A stretch of DNA of 64,000 nucleotides from Snuella sedimenti (GTDB taxonomy: Bacteria > Bacteroidota > Bacteroidia > Flavobacteriales > Flavobacteriaceae): NCBI RefSeq assembly GCF_016428595.1, contig NZ_JAELVQ010000003.1, positions 124,001 through 188,000 on the forward strand, written 5' to 3'. Within the stretch, counting starts at the first letter, position 1. Every line of letters starts with the position of its first letter. Under the pieces are notes generated by a model that was not told the DNA's origin, did no database searches, and was given only the letters and a program-made list of their open reading frames with translations. Below are positions 15,438 to 25,641 of the stretch, one piece after another. Made by a program: the position numbers and the translations under genes.

Positions 15438-17612
15438 TTAATGCATTGGTTTTAATTGCAAAATAAATATAGATCCCTCAGGTTCATTTTTTTCATAAAT
15501 AATTTGAGAATCAATATTTGTTAGCATTTTTTTACACAAAGATAACCCAATTCCATAACCTTCTTCTTTATCTGTGCCCGAAAAGCTGGGTACACGTTCA
15601 ATATTGCTTTTTAATAGATCATGTATTTCTTCTTTAAATCCTATGCCAGTATCGGCTATTCTAACTTGTATTAGAGTGTCTGGTAGCTCTTTTATGTCTA
15701 TGTGGATTGAACCACTGGTGTTGGTAAACTTTACTGCATTAGACAGTATGTTTCGCAGGGCGAAATCTATAATGTTTAAATCAGATTTAATTGTATAGGG
15801 TTCATGTTTAGAAGGAAAAATGACCGTTAGGTTTTTCGCAATAATGGAACTTTCCATTAGCTTTAGATTGGCTTCGACTAATTCGGTTAACGACACCTTA
15901 CTTATTTTAACCTGCACTCCAGACGATTGACTAATAATCCAGTTTAATATATTATTTAAAAAATGAAGCAGATTACTCGTGCTAGTTTCAATTGCGGTTA
16001 GGTTATTTTGTAACTCAGCCTTACTTAGTGAGTTTATGTGATTACGTAGGATAGTTAATAGATTGTGTAAGTTGGTAATCGGACTTTTAACATCGTGAGC
16101 AATAATGGAAAGTAACTGATCTTTAATTTTATTGAGGCCGCTAAGTTCTTTTCGCTGTGCTTTAATTTCTTGATTGGTAAGGGTTAACTTTTTGTATTGT
16201 GCATTTATTTTTTCATTTTGAATAGACAACAAACGCTGCGATTTTTTGTTTAAAAAATAAAGGCGGGATATTAAGATTAGTACCAGTATAATAAGGGCGG
16301 AAAACAGGATCAAACCCTGAAATTGCTGTTGCTTGTTCTTTAAATTTAATTTGTTTAGTGCCAGGTTTATTTCTAAGTTCTTTAAATCCTGTTCCTTTTG
16401 TTTGAGGCTGTATTGAATTTCAATTTGCTCTTTTTGGCTTATCAATTGATCATTCTTAATCTCATTGTCGTATTTTAAATAATCTTCAAGATATACTAAA
16501 GATAAAAGAGCGTTTTGTTTGCTTTTTTCTATTTGGTATAAGCTGTAAAAAGTATCCTTTAATAACTCATGATTTGTGATACTATCCTTTTCTTTTATGA
16601 TTTTATGATAATAAAAAGCAGCCTTGTTAAAGTCTGAGGTTTCCTGAAAGTATTGCCCGATATGGAAGGAAGCTTCCGAAGCTACTTGTAAATAGTTGTG
16701 ATCCAAAGCCAAATTGTAAGCTTTCATATAATATTTTAGAGCTGCATTTTTTTCGTTTTTCAGATAAAAGATATCACCTAAACGTAATAGGATGATACTA
16801 CGGTCCTTATTTAAGTCGAGGTGTTCATAACCTTTAAGTGCATCGTGGTAGTAATGTGTGGCCGAATCCAGTTCTTTTAAATCAACGAAGGTTTTTGCAA
16901 GGTTTACCTTGGCTTTAAATATTCTTAGAGTATCGGTATTTTTATTGGCATCTTGCAATGCAGCTTCAAACGAGTTTAAGGCATTTTGGTAATCGGTTAA
17001 GTTAAGACTAACGGTTCCAATGTTCATAAAGTATTTATAGCGGTCTATCTTAACTTTTAAGTCGGTAATAATGTCATAACACTGTAAATAGGATTGTAAA
17101 GACCGTTTGTAGTCGCCTATATTGTTGTAAAGCAATCCTAAATTATTGAGAACTGTAAATATATTGTCTTTGTCGTTTAGTTTGGTATAGAGATCCAGTG
17201 CCCTTTTGTAATGGTCCTCAGCCTTAACTGGGTGATTTAAATCGGTTTCTACCAGTCCTCGTAACGTATGGTAAAGTGCTCTGTGGTTCTCGGTCATTTC
17301 GATAGATTCGATAGCGTCTAAAATATTCAAGGACTTGTTGTAAGCTTCATTTATGTAAAGAGCTGTAATGTAGTTGGATCCAATTTTAAATTTTAATTCA
17401 GGATTTAGATCAGCATTAAAATAACTAAAAGCTTTTTCTGCATAGGACAGGCCTGTTTTTGGGTTTTTGTTAATGCTTTTATAGTAATTAATAGATAAGC
17501 TATCTATGGTATTTAACATAGGAGCTGATATCTGTTGTTTTTGGCAATAAGAAGGAATGTACCACAATAAAAGGGCAATAGAAATGCATAAGGTATGATT
17601 GCGGAACTTCAT
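15438..17612 (-). CDS. TPR-domain sensor histidine kinase
   Basis: A 724-residue protein. An N-terminal signal segment is followed by about seven tetratricopeptide-like repeats (for example HYKRALDLYTKLNDKDNIFT and NNLGLLYNNIGDYKRSLQSY) in the periplasm. A transmembrane helix (GLILFSALIILVLILISRLYF) and a coiled coil follow, then the HisKA domain with H506 in IIAHDVKSP and the HATPase_c domain with N (LRNILSNAVKFTN), G1 (IADTGIGF) and G2 (GYGIGLSLCKKM) boxes. This architecture is common in Flavobacteriia. The response regulator gene follows immediately. The ligand is unknown. Confidence 0.9.
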   Translation of the reverse strand: MKFRNHTLCISIALLLWYIPSYCQKQQISAPMLNTIDSLSINYYKSINKNPKTGLSYAEKAFSYFNADLNPELKFKIGSNYITALYINEAYNKSLNILDAIESIEMTENHRALYHTLRGLVETDLNHPVKAEDHYKRALDLYTKLNDKDNIFTVLNNLGLLYNNIGDYKRSLQSYLQCYDIITDLKVKIDRYKYFMNIGTVSLNLTDYQNALNSFEAALQDANKNTDTLRIFKAKVNLAKTFVDLKELDSATHYYHDALKGYEHLDLNKDRSIILLRLGDIFYLKNEKNAALKYYMKAYNLALDHNYLQVASEASFHIGQYFQETSDFNKAAFYYHKIIKEKDSITNHELLKDTFYSLYQIEKSKQNALLSLVYLEDYLKYDNEIKNDQLISQKEQIEIQYSLKQKEQDLKNLEINLALNKLNLKNKQQQFQGLILFSALIILVLILISRLYFLNKKSQRLLSIQNEKINAQYKKLTLTNQEIKAQRKELSGLNKIKDQLLSIIAHDVKSPITNLHNLLTILRNHINSLSKAELQNNLTAIETSTSNLLHFLNNILNWIISQSSGVQVKISKVSLTELVEANLKLMESSIIAKNLTVIFPSKHEPYTIKSDLNIIDFALRNILSNAVKFTNTSGSIHIDIKELPDTLIQVRIADTGIGFKEEIHDLLKSNIERVPSFSGTDKEEGYGIGLSLCKKMLTNIDSQIIYEKNEPEGSIFILQLKPMH

Positions 17613-18004
17613 AGATCATTTACTCGATAATCGAGGTTTAAATACGTCGATACTTGTTTCTAAATCAACATGGTTTACCCTATAAAAGCCTTGTGACTTT
17701 TTATGAGGTAGTTTGCTATAACAAAAATATATGATTTTTTCCATTTGCAAGCTCACGTAATATAAACGAAAGAATCAAGTGTTATTGAATTGGTTGCCAA
17801 TATGTGCTTAAGTTTTGTAGAGAAACTATTAAAATAGCTAATCTATAAACTATATAAAGATAAAAAATGAGGATTTGTCCCTATATATTTATTAGCCATT
17901 AGTTATAGGTTTGTCATTAAGTAAATGTAAATATTTTATTAACAGCAGGTTATGTTGATTGTAGCCGAAAGAATTAATTAACTATCTAAATTTTGTTTAA
18001 AATT
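17613..18004. other. 392-base divergent intergenic region
   Basis: It separates the sensor kinase from the DUF6242-like gene and must hold both promoters. Visible signals are a 13-base palindrome, CTCGAT-A-ATCGAG, around 17624, and TAGGTTTG (TAnnTTTG type) near 17911, facing the plus-strand genes. No gene is seen. Confidence 0.4.
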
Positions 18005-19450
18005 ATGAAAACAAACCAAAAATTAAAGAGCCTATTCTCTATAATAGTATTGGCAGGTGGGCTTCTTGTAACTACAAGTTGTCAAAAAGATGATCCTTTA
18101 AGTGATTTAACAGGTATTTTGTCGTTTGAGTTTACTAACGATATAATTAAAGATTATCCTTTTACAGTAGATAACGGATCATTTGTGATAAAAAATGTGG
18201 ATAGTTTGCCTTATCAGTTTGACGTTAGCAGCTTAATAGCTGAGTTTAGTGTTATTTCTGGATCTACAATAACTGTCAATGGAGTAGCGCAAACCAGTGG
18301 TGTTACTGCTAACGATTTTAGTAATGCCATTACCTATGTAGCAACAGCCGAGGATGGTGTAACAACAAGAACCTATAAGGTTGAAGTAAATGTGGCACAA
18401 TTAAATCCAGAGGCAGTACAATGGAACCAAAAGAGTCCAAATGCATTCGATAATGCTTATGAAACTCAGGAGTACTTTTACTTAAACGGTAAGCATTGGG
18501 TTGTTGTAGGGAAAAAGTTCCAGTGGTTTGCCAGCTCACCAGAAGCTTCATTATATAGTTCTGAAGATGGTATTACCTGGACAGAAGAAACACCAACAGG
18601 AGATTTTCCAGTAGGATATGATCACAATATCATCGTAGAGGGCAATAAGGCTTATGTTGTTGGATATGTTAGTGGAGTTGACACTTGGGGAGCCGATCAA
18701 CCAACGTTAGAAAACAATTTGTTTACTACAGAAGATGGTATTAACTGGACAAAAGCCGAAGCGGCATTAGATGTTGCAAGAATTTTATCACCTGTTTATG
18801 TTTTAGACGGAAGCATTTATGCACATGGAGGAAACTTGCAAGGTGGATTTGGTGCCTTTACGGGGTCAAAACCAATTGGAGCGCCATTCTTTCCAGCTGC
18901 TAGTGTTAGTTCAACCACCCTTGTGTCTACAGACGGCGTTACCTTTACGGCAAGTTCAGATTATACCTCAGAAATGCCAAAAAGAACCTTGGCATCAGGT
19001 TACGTTTACGATGGTAAGATGTATGTTGCAGGAGGCTTAGGATTGGACGGTTATCCACTAAGTGACGTATGGTCGTCTACCGATGGTGTTACATGGGCAC
19101 AAGTATCGGACGGTGCTTTTACTGCAAGAATTAAGGCAAGTACTGCGGTGTACGATAATAAAGTATGGATGTTCGGAGGACAATTGGTCGATGGAACTTG
19201 TACAAATGAGATATTGGTTTCCGAAGATGGTGGTGTTACATGGACTGCAGTAGCAGCCGAAAAAGCGTTGCCAGCTAACTTTAAGGCTCGTTGTAATGCA
19301 GATGTTACTGTAGATGAAGAAGGTAACCTGTGGATAGTTGGAGGTGAAGCTGTTGATGCTGTAACCTACACGGACGAAGGTTATGTAGACACTATAACGT
19401 ATTCTGTCTTAACAGATGTTTGGTCTGGTAAGTTAAATAAGTTAGACTAA
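18005..19450 (+). CDS. DUF6242-like lipoprotein with repeated 'EDG-W' (galactose-oxidase/kelch-like) motifs
   Basis: The ATG at 18005 is preferred over a TTG four codons upstream. The product (481 residues) has a lipoprotein signal ending VTTSC. A cadherin-like N-domain (about residues 35-130) of the DUF5018 type is followed by five repeats of the form SSEDGITWTE, TTEDGINWTK, STDGVTFT, SSTDGVTWAQ and SEDGGVTWTA, expected to form a beta-propeller. This matches the DUF6242 family of Bacteroidetes surface lipoproteins. It is followed by a terminator-like stem-loop and then susC/susD. A role as surface binding protein for the SusCD substrate is inferred. Confidence 0.72.
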   Translation: MKTNQKLKSLFSIIVLAGGLLVTTSCQKDDPLSDLTGILSFEFTNDIIKDYPFTVDNGSFVIKNVDSLPYQFDVSSLIAEFSVISGSTITVNGVAQTSGVTANDFSNAITYVATAEDGVTTRTYKVEVNVAQLNPEAVQWNQKSPNAFDNAYETQEYFYLNGKHWVVVGKKFQWFASSPEASLYSSEDGITWTEETPTGDFPVGYDHNIIVEGNKAYVVGYVSGVDTWGADQPTLENNLFTTEDGINWTKAEAALDVARILSPVYVLDGSIYAHGGNLQGGFGAFTGSKPIGAPFFPAASVSSTTLVSTDGVTFTASSDYTSEMPKRTLASGYVYDGKMYVAGGLGLDGYPLSDVWSSTDGVTWAQVSDGAFTARIKASTAVYDNKVWMFGGQLVDGTCTNEILVSEDGGVTWTAVAAEKALPANFKARCNADVTVDEEGNLWIVGGEAVDAVTYTDEGYVDTITYSVLTDVWSGKLNKLD

Positions 19451-19486
19451 AAACAATTTATTGAATTTAGGAACTTGAATTAAAGT

Positions 19487-19533
19487 GATAAAGCATTCTT
19501 GTTAATATATAGGTTTAATACGAATGCTTTATC
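19487..19533 (+). terminator. Stem-loop between the DUF6242-like gene and susC
   Basis: GATAAAGCATTC and GAATGCTTTATC form a perfect 12-bp stem with a 23-base loop, followed by TTTAAT. It would end or attenuate transcription before susC and so could set the ratio between the two units. Confidence 0.55.
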
Positions 19534-19598
19534 TTTAATAAATAACCTTTTACTTGACAGTAAATTGAGAGGATCGATTATATAAACGATTTAAAGGA

Positions 19599-22500
19599 AT
19601 GATTAAAAAGACAATTTTATTAGTAATTGTGGTGGTATTTGGTACATCCCTGTTTTATGGACAGAATATCACCAAAGCTCAAACAATAAAGGCTATTGAA
19701 GTTCAAGGGACGGTCATTGCAGAAGAGGATAATCAACCTGTATTGGGAGTTACAGTACTGGTAAAAGGAACTACCAAAGGCGTGGCTACAGATTTTGACG
19801 GTAAGTTTACAATAGCCTTGAATGTGGGAGACATTTTGATCTTTTCATCTTTAGGTTTTGAGACCAAAGAACTTGAGATAACTGAAAAAAAAGCCCTTAA
19901 GGTATATTTAAAATCAAGTATTGAAGCTTTGGAATTAATTACCGTGGTGGGTTACGGTGTTCAGGAAAAACGCGACTTAACTGGAGCTATAGGAACAATA
20001 AAAGCCAAAGACCTAGATAAGACGATTCCTAGTTTTGATAATGCACTGGCAGGAAAAATAGCAGGAGTTCAGGTGATTTCCAGTTCGGGAGCTCCAGGTA
20101 GTGCAACTGCCATTACCATTAGGGGGATAACGTCATTAAACGCAAACAGCAATAATCCCTTAATAGTGATAGATGGTGTGCCCGTATATGGTACCAATAG
20201 ATCTAATAATACAGTAGGTTTTGAGAGGTCTTCAATATTAGCATCAGGTTTTGGAGGAACTTTTGTGGCCAGTACCTTAGAGAACAAATCGGAATTTGAA
20301 AGAAACCCTTTGGCTATGTTAAACATGAACGATATAGAATCTATTGAGGTTTTAAAAGATGCATATGCTACGGCTATTTATGGTTCAAGAGGTGCAGCCG
20401 GAGTTATATTGATAACAACAAAGAACGGGACGTCCAAGAAGCCGCGCATTAGTCTCAATTATACGACAACATTTAATGATCCAATAGACACCCCATCGTT
20501 ACTATCGGCAAGCCAATATTCCAATTTTTACAACCTTTATACCGAAGGGAATAATTATCCGCTAGAGGCTGAAACGAACTGGTTGGATAGTGTGTTACAA
20601 ACTGGTATTACCAGTAACGTAAATATATCTGTTTCCGCTGGTGACGATAAGTTGAAGTACTTTGTTAGTGCATCTTATCTAAATCAGGAAGCCTACATTG
20701 TAAATCAGGATTATAAAAAATATAGTTTTCGTGGTAATGCCGATTATAAGTTGACCAATACGTTGAAATTGGGCTTAAATGGAACAATTAGCTATACCGA
20801 TAACGCTGCATTGAATGCGCAAAGTATTTATAGAAATGCCGTATTAAAAGGGCCAAATTTAGCTGCAAAGAACGACGACGGTTCTTATAAATTTGGATTT
20901 TCGCCAAATCTTAATGGGTTAAGGGATAATCCGTTGGCACAAGCATATAAGGACAGGAATTATGTGAAAGACGATCGTGTTATTGGCAATGTGTATTTGG
21001 AATATAAACCTTTTAGGTGGTTAACACTAAAATCTGAAATGGGTATCGATGTACTAAATTCTAAGTCCTATAGTCGTTTAATAAGCAGACCTGTTGATCT
21101 TGAAGGAGGAAGTGCAACACAAACAAAAAGGAACAACAAAAAGTTCGTAGTTAATAACACCGCTTCCATAGTAAAAGTTTTTAATAACATTCATTCGATT
21201 AACAGTGTAATAGGGCAGAGTTTTGAAACATCACGAGAAGAATCTGCTTCTATTTTTGGGGGGGATTTTGCCAGTGACCATATATTGGACATATACCAAG
21301 CGGGAAGAGTTGGAGGAAATCCAGAACCAATTATAAGAGAATGGGCTTTGTTTTCTGTGTTCGGACGCTTAAACTATCAATATGATCACAAGTACTTAGC
21401 AGGAGTTACTTACCGTGTAGATGGTTCGTCGCGTTTTAGTAAAAACAATCGCTATGTAGGTTTCCCTTCTTTTTCATTAGGTTGGAGAGCATCTGAAGAA
21501 GCATTCCTGGAGAATGTGAATTGGTTGGATCAATTGAAGTTTAGGGGGAGTATTGGTTTTTCAGGTATTGACGGGACTAGTGGTTATTATGGAGATCAAG
21601 GACAATATGAACTATTACGTGCAGGCGATAGACGTTTGTTGTATTACTTAGATTCCGAAATATTACAAGTTGTACAGCCTAATAACCCCAACCTTAAATG
21701 GGAACGTACCAAAACGATTGATTTAGGATTGGATTTAGATTTGTTTGGGGAAAAGGTGAGCCTTACGGTTGATTATTATTATAAAAAGATATCCAATCTG
21801 TTATATGCCTCGGCCGTACCGTGGTACCAAGGATATGCCATACAGCAACAAAACATTGGTGATATGGAGAACCGTGGTTTTGAGGTTAATTTAAGTACGG
21901 AGAACATAGCAAATACTAACTTTAGTTGGGTTACCAATTTTAATATCTCCAGAAATACCAATAAGATATTAAAACTTAATTTTGAGGGGAGCGATACCGG
22001 AGGTGCAGCTTTGGGCTATAAGTATTTTGCCGAAGGTCAACCAGCAGGTCAGTTCTTTTTATACGATTGGGCAGGTGTTAACCCATTAACAGGTAATCCG
22101 CTTTGGAATTATCCAGATGGTACACAAAGTGAAGTACATCCAGCTTCCAGGTTTTCTCCAATTAGAAACAATCCTCATGTAGCACGGAAACCTATGGGAG
22201 ATGCCTTACCAGATTTTTTTGGAGGGCTTACGAATACATTTAGATATAAAAATTGGAAACTAGAAGCTTTCTTTTCGTTTTCTTATGGAAGTCAGTTGTA
22301 TAATGGTACTAAAGCCCTACAGTATACCTATTCAACACAGGAAGCTAACAATTTGAGTCCCGATATACTGGATTACTGGAAGATTGCCGGACATAGAACA
22401 GACATACCAAGTATAAACAATGCTTCTATTGAAGACACTGGATTTGGTAGTAGGGTCGATTATATATCAGGACGTGATTCCGATCGCTTTTTGGAAGACG

Positions 22501-22745
22501 GCTCCTATATACGTTTGAAGAATATTAGTCTAACTTACAATGTGCCAAAATCATTTTTGGAAAATAACTTTCTTAAGAGTGCATCTATCTTTATCCAAGG
22601 GAATAATCTATTAACATTCACAAAATATTCTGGATTGGATCCAGAGGTAAGTGCCTTTGGGTCATCGGCATTATTAAGCGGCTATGATGAGTTAACATTG
22701 CCCCAGTCGAAGTCGTATAGTATAGGTGTAAATATTGGATTTTAA
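19599..22745 (+). CDS. SusC/RagA-family TonB-linked outer-membrane transporter
   Basis: A 1048-residue protein with a signal peptide. It has a carboxypeptidase-regulatory-like N-domain (VQGTVIAEEDNQPVLGVTVL ... ATDFDGKFTI, residues about 35-105), then the SusC signature GYGVQEKRDLTGAI and a plug (NALAGKIAGVQVISSSGAPG ... NPLIVIDGVP), and a large barrel with FLEDGSYIRLKNISLTYNVP near the end. SusC proteins import large ligands with a SusD lid, encoded 11 bases downstream. No glycoside hydrolase, lyase or esterase is seen near it, so the ligand is not obviously a polysaccharide. Confidence 0.93.
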   Translation: MIKKTILLVIVVVFGTSLFYGQNITKAQTIKAIEVQGTVIAEEDNQPVLGVTVLVKGTTKGVATDFDGKFTIALNVGDILIFSSLGFETKELEITEKKALKVYLKSSIEALELITVVGYGVQEKRDLTGAIGTIKAKDLDKTIPSFDNALAGKIAGVQVISSSGAPGSATAITIRGITSLNANSNNPLIVIDGVPVYGTNRSNNTVGFERSSILASGFGGTFVASTLENKSEFERNPLAMLNMNDIESIEVLKDAYATAIYGSRGAAGVILITTKNGTSKKPRISLNYTTTFNDPIDTPSLLSASQYSNFYNLYTEGNNYPLEAETNWLDSVLQTGITSNVNISVSAGDDKLKYFVSASYLNQEAYIVNQDYKKYSFRGNADYKLTNTLKLGLNGTISYTDNAALNAQSIYRNAVLKGPNLAAKNDDGSYKFGFSPNLNGLRDNPLAQAYKDRNYVKDDRVIGNVYLEYKPFRWLTLKSEMGIDVLNSKSYSRLISRPVDLEGGSATQTKRNNKKFVVNNTASIVKVFNNIHSINSVIGQSFETSREESASIFGGDFASDHILDIYQAGRVGGNPEPIIREWALFSVFGRLNYQYDHKYLAGVTYRVDGSSRFSKNNRYVGFPSFSLGWRASEEAFLENVNWLDQLKFRGSIGFSGIDGTSGYYGDQGQYELLRAGDRRLLYYLDSEILQVVQPNNPNLKWERTKTIDLGLDLDLFGEKVSLTVDYYYKKISNLLYASAVPWYQGYAIQQQNIGDMENRGFEVNLSTENIANTNFSWVTNFNISRNTNKILKLNFEGSDTGGAALGYKYFAEGQPAGQFFLYDWAGVNPLTGNPLWNYPDGTQSEVHPASRFSPIRNNPHVARKPMGDALPDFFGGLTNTFRYKNWKLEAFFSFSYGSQLYNGTKALQYTYSTQEANNLSPDILDYWKIAGHRTDIPSINNASIEDTGFGSRVDYISGRDSDRFLEDGSYIRLKNISLTYNVPKSFLENNFLKSASIFIQGNNLLTFTKYSGLDPEVSAFGSSALLSGYDELTLPQSKSYSIGVNIGF

Positions 22746-22756
22746 AGTTAAGGATT

Positions 22757-24166
22757 ATGAAAAACGTACGAATTAAAATTATAGTATTTATAGGACTTTT
22801 AGGAGTGATGTCATGTGATAGTCAGTTGGATCTGGCACCTGCAGATGTATATATTGAAAAAGACGTGTTTGAAACTTCAGAAACTGCTGAAATGGCAATT
22901 TCAGATCTTTATCACAAACTTTTTCTGGCTTCCGTAGGACCTACTCATGTAATACCCGATGCCTCATTACCTTATGTCGGATTACCAGCTATAAGCTCTT
23001 ATGCTAATTATTTTGGAGGAAATTTAACGCCTACGGATGGTCAGGTAGAGAATATTTGGAGGACCTATTACGAAGCTATTAATGTGGCCAATGTATTTAT
23101 TGATAAAGTGCCCGTTTTTGGACAGTATGATGAAACTTTAGAGCAGCAACACATCGCAGAAGCTAAATTTAATAGGGCATACTGCTATTGGGCTTTATTG
23201 TGTTTTTATGGACATGGTGCCCTAACTGGTAATAATGATGGATTAGGAGTACCATTGCAGTTAACTCCTTACGATGGTTTTAACCAATCCGATTTAATAC
23301 CGAGAAACACTAACGGAGAAGTGTATGCGCAAATTATATCAGATTTAACAGATGCGGTTCAAGGTTTGCCAGAAACATACGAGACTCAGTTGAAAACACG
23401 TGTTAGAGCGACTAAAGCAACAGCGCAGGCAATGCTATCGAGAATATATTTGTACCATAGGGATTATGAATCCTGTGATGAAGTTTCCTCAGCAGTTATA
23501 GCAAATACCAATTATAAGCTAGAGCCTGAACTATTGGATTTGTTTCCGCTTAATACAGACGGGACAACCTCTAGTTTTAGCGATGAGGTTATTTTTGGAT
23601 TTCCTGTAAGTGCTAACGGAGGAAACTTTCAATACGGAACGCATTCTATATACTATTATAACAAATTTATATGGGTAGATGCTGATTTTATTGAAAGTAT
23701 GGATCCTTCTGATGAGCGAAGAACAGATCTTATCTTTCAAGGCAATCCAAATATTACCAATCCTAATACGGCTAATGAGAAAACAACTTTCAAGTTTAAT
23801 AATTCAGAACAACGTGATGATGTTCAGATGATCCGTCTGGCAGAAATACTATTGAATAAAGCTGAAGCATTAACACAACTGGAAGGTGTTAATGGGGAAA
23901 CCATAAATTTATTAAACCAAATAAGGGAACGGAGCGGGTTAAATCCTGTTCAAGAAAGTGATTTTGATTCTAAAGAAGCTTTATTAACAGCACTTTATAA
24001 CGAACGTTATATTGAAACCGCTTTCGAAGGTCGTGGACGTTTTGATTTTATTAGAACGGGTAGACCTTTGCGAAATCCTGATTTAACAGAGAACCAAAAA
24101 GTATTTCCTATTCCCCAGCGAGAGATTGACCTTTCTGAAGGTATTCTGGTTCAAAATCCAAATTAA
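22757..24166 (+). CDS. SusD/RagB-family lipoprotein
   Basis: A 469-residue surface lipoprotein with signal ending LGVMSC. SusD family features include the TPR-like helical core (AEAKFNRAYCYWALLCFYGH), PLxLTPYDGFNQSDLIPRNT and the C-terminal LAEILLNKAEALTQLEG ... LYNERYIETAFEGRGRFDFIR. It caps the SusC barrel and takes part in ligand capture. It directly follows susC, as is nearly universal for the pair. Confidence 0.93.
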   Translation: MKNVRIKIIVFIGLLGVMSCDSQLDLAPADVYIEKDVFETSETAEMAISDLYHKLFLASVGPTHVIPDASLPYVGLPAISSYANYFGGNLTPTDGQVENIWRTYYEAINVANVFIDKVPVFGQYDETLEQQHIAEAKFNRAYCYWALLCFYGHGALTGNNDGLGVPLQLTPYDGFNQSDLIPRNTNGEVYAQIISDLTDAVQGLPETYETQLKTRVRATKATAQAMLSRIYLYHRDYESCDEVSSAVIANTNYKLEPELLDLFPLNTDGTTSSFSDEVIFGFPVSANGGNFQYGTHSIYYYNKFIWVDADFIESMDPSDERRTDLIFQGNPNITNPNTANEKTTFKFNNSEQRDDVQMIRLAEILLNKAEALTQLEGVNGETINLLNQIRERSGLNPVQESDFDSKEALLTALYNERYIETAFEGRGRFDFIRTGRPLRNPDLTENQKVFPIPQREIDLSEGILVQNPN

Positions 24167-24305
24167 ATTAGTTAAGAGGAACATTTAAAACAAATTAAAC
24201 AAGTGGAAACAGGATGTTTAAAGTGGTCTTTAAGCATGGTAGCGCAATGATTATTTTGAATATCTACAGTCTCATATAACCATTTAAAAACAATAAAAAT
24301 ATAAC

Positions 24306-25547
24306 ATGAAAATTGTATCAAGAACAATAGTGCTGGCATTTGCCTTAATTTTAAGTATTTCAGTAAATGCTCAGGAACATCATATAGCCTTTTTAAAGCA
24401 ACCAAAATGGAAGAAGGTATTAAAAATGGCGAAAAAGCAAAACAAACCCATTTTTGTAGATGCTTATACTACCTGGTGTGGGCCTTGTAAAATGATGGAC
24501 AGGGATGTCTTTACGAATAAAGAAGTAGCCGATTTTTTCAACGAAAGCTTTATCAATGTAAAAATGGATATGGAAAAAGGGGAAGGGAACCAGTTAAAAC
24601 TTGACTGGGAAATAAAAGCTTTTCCAACTTTGCTATATTTTAATACTGATGGAGAAATTCAGCACCGTGTGGTCGGCGCTTTTGGTGTGGACGAATTTAT
24701 GAACTATTCTAGTATGGCTTTAGATGAAAATAAGATGGCCATAAACCTCCAAAAACGTTATGATGCTGGAGAGCGTGAAGGAGCTTTTATGTATGATTAT
24801 TTAGTGTCGCTTAGATTGGGTTATCATAAAGAACTGGAAAAGAAGGTAGCCTATGATTATTTGGGATCTTTGTCAAACGATGACTTGTTAAAAAAGGAAA
24901 ACTGGAACGTTGTAAAGTATTTTATGAAGGATCCAACATCGAAAGGGTTTCAGTTCTTAGTTAAGAATCAGGATAAATTAGCCAAAGTTATTAGTGATGA
25001 TGAGGTAGCTGCTAAATTCTATAATACCATAGACAAGCAAATAGAATCATGGTCGTTTTGGTATGGAGATAAGCCGTTTGAAACAGAAAAAGAAACCAAT
25101 TTAATTGCTTTTTTACAACACTCAAACTACGATAAAGCCCCTGTTTTATTAGGGAAACTTCTTGCAAATAAGTATAAAAGATTGGAGGATAAAGAACAAT
25201 ACTTAAGTACTTTGGATTATATAGTAAAATTTAATCTTGCCGAAGGGTCTAGTAGAATTGTTCAATATGCCAATAATGTTATGGATACGTACGAAAGCGA
25301 TCGTGCATGGGCAAAAGCATTGCTATGGCTAAAAATAGCAGAAGCCAAAGAAACAAGAGTAGAGCATAAAGTAGCTGTTTTAGAGGCTAAAAGTAAAGTG
25401 TTGGAAAAATTAGGAAATAAAACCGAAGCCGAATTGGCAGCCCTTGCCGCTAAAAAAGCAGATAAAGAAGCTGAAAAAGCAGGAACTAAAATACATTCAA
25501 TTCCTGCTATGAAAATGACAGGGATGACCCCAAAGAATACGAAGTAA
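24306..25547 (+). CDS. Periplasmic thioredoxin-domain protein
   Basis: A 413-residue protein with a cleavable signal (MKIVSRTIVLAFALILSISVNA). The N-terminal thioredoxin domain has WCGPC at C58/C61, followed by KMMDRDVFTNKEVADFF, which resembles the DsbD-gamma/thioredoxin_7 type. The C-terminal 250 residues form a helical region ending in an Ala/Lys/Glu-rich coiled stretch (AELAALAAKKADKEAEKAG). It lies 139 bases after susD and may be part of that locus. Its target is unknown. Confidence 0.8.
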   Translation: MKIVSRTIVLAFALILSISVNAQEHHIAFLKQPKWKKVLKMAKKQNKPIFVDAYTTWCGPCKMMDRDVFTNKEVADFFNESFINVKMDMEKGEGNQLKLDWEIKAFPTLLYFNTDGEIQHRVVGAFGVDEFMNYSSMALDENKMAINLQKRYDAGEREGAFMYDYLVSLRLGYHKELEKKVAYDYLGSLSNDDLLKKENWNVVKYFMKDPTSKGFQFLVKNQDKLAKVISDDEVAAKFYNTIDKQIESWSFWYGDKPFETEKETNLIAFLQHSNYDKAPVLLGKLLANKYKRLEDKEQYLSTLDYIVKFNLAEGSSRIVQYANNVMDTYESDRAWAKALLWLKIAEAKETRVEHKVAVLEAKSKVLEKLGNKTEAELAALAAKKADKEAEKAGTKIHSIPAMKMTGMTPKNTK

Positions 25548-25562
25548 TAAATTTAAGCAAAC

Positions 25563-25627
25563 AAAAAAGTGGCTGGAACGATGTGCTCTCAAAGATAGAA
25601 GATTACATGAATTAGCCACTTTTTTTA
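25563..25627 (+). terminator. Terminator-like stem with long loop
   Basis: AAAAAAGTGGCT (25563-25574) and AGCCACTTTTTT (25614-25625) are perfect inverted repeats with a 39-base loop and a T-run. It follows the thioredoxin gene ending at 25547. The long loop is unusual for an intrinsic terminator. Confidence 0.55.
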
Positions 25628-25641
25628 TTAAGATTAAAACT

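Noticed and set aside
17993-18004. TTG start for the DUF6242-like lipoprotein
   Set aside because: The ATG at 18005 gives a standard lipoprotein signal; the extra four residues are not needed.
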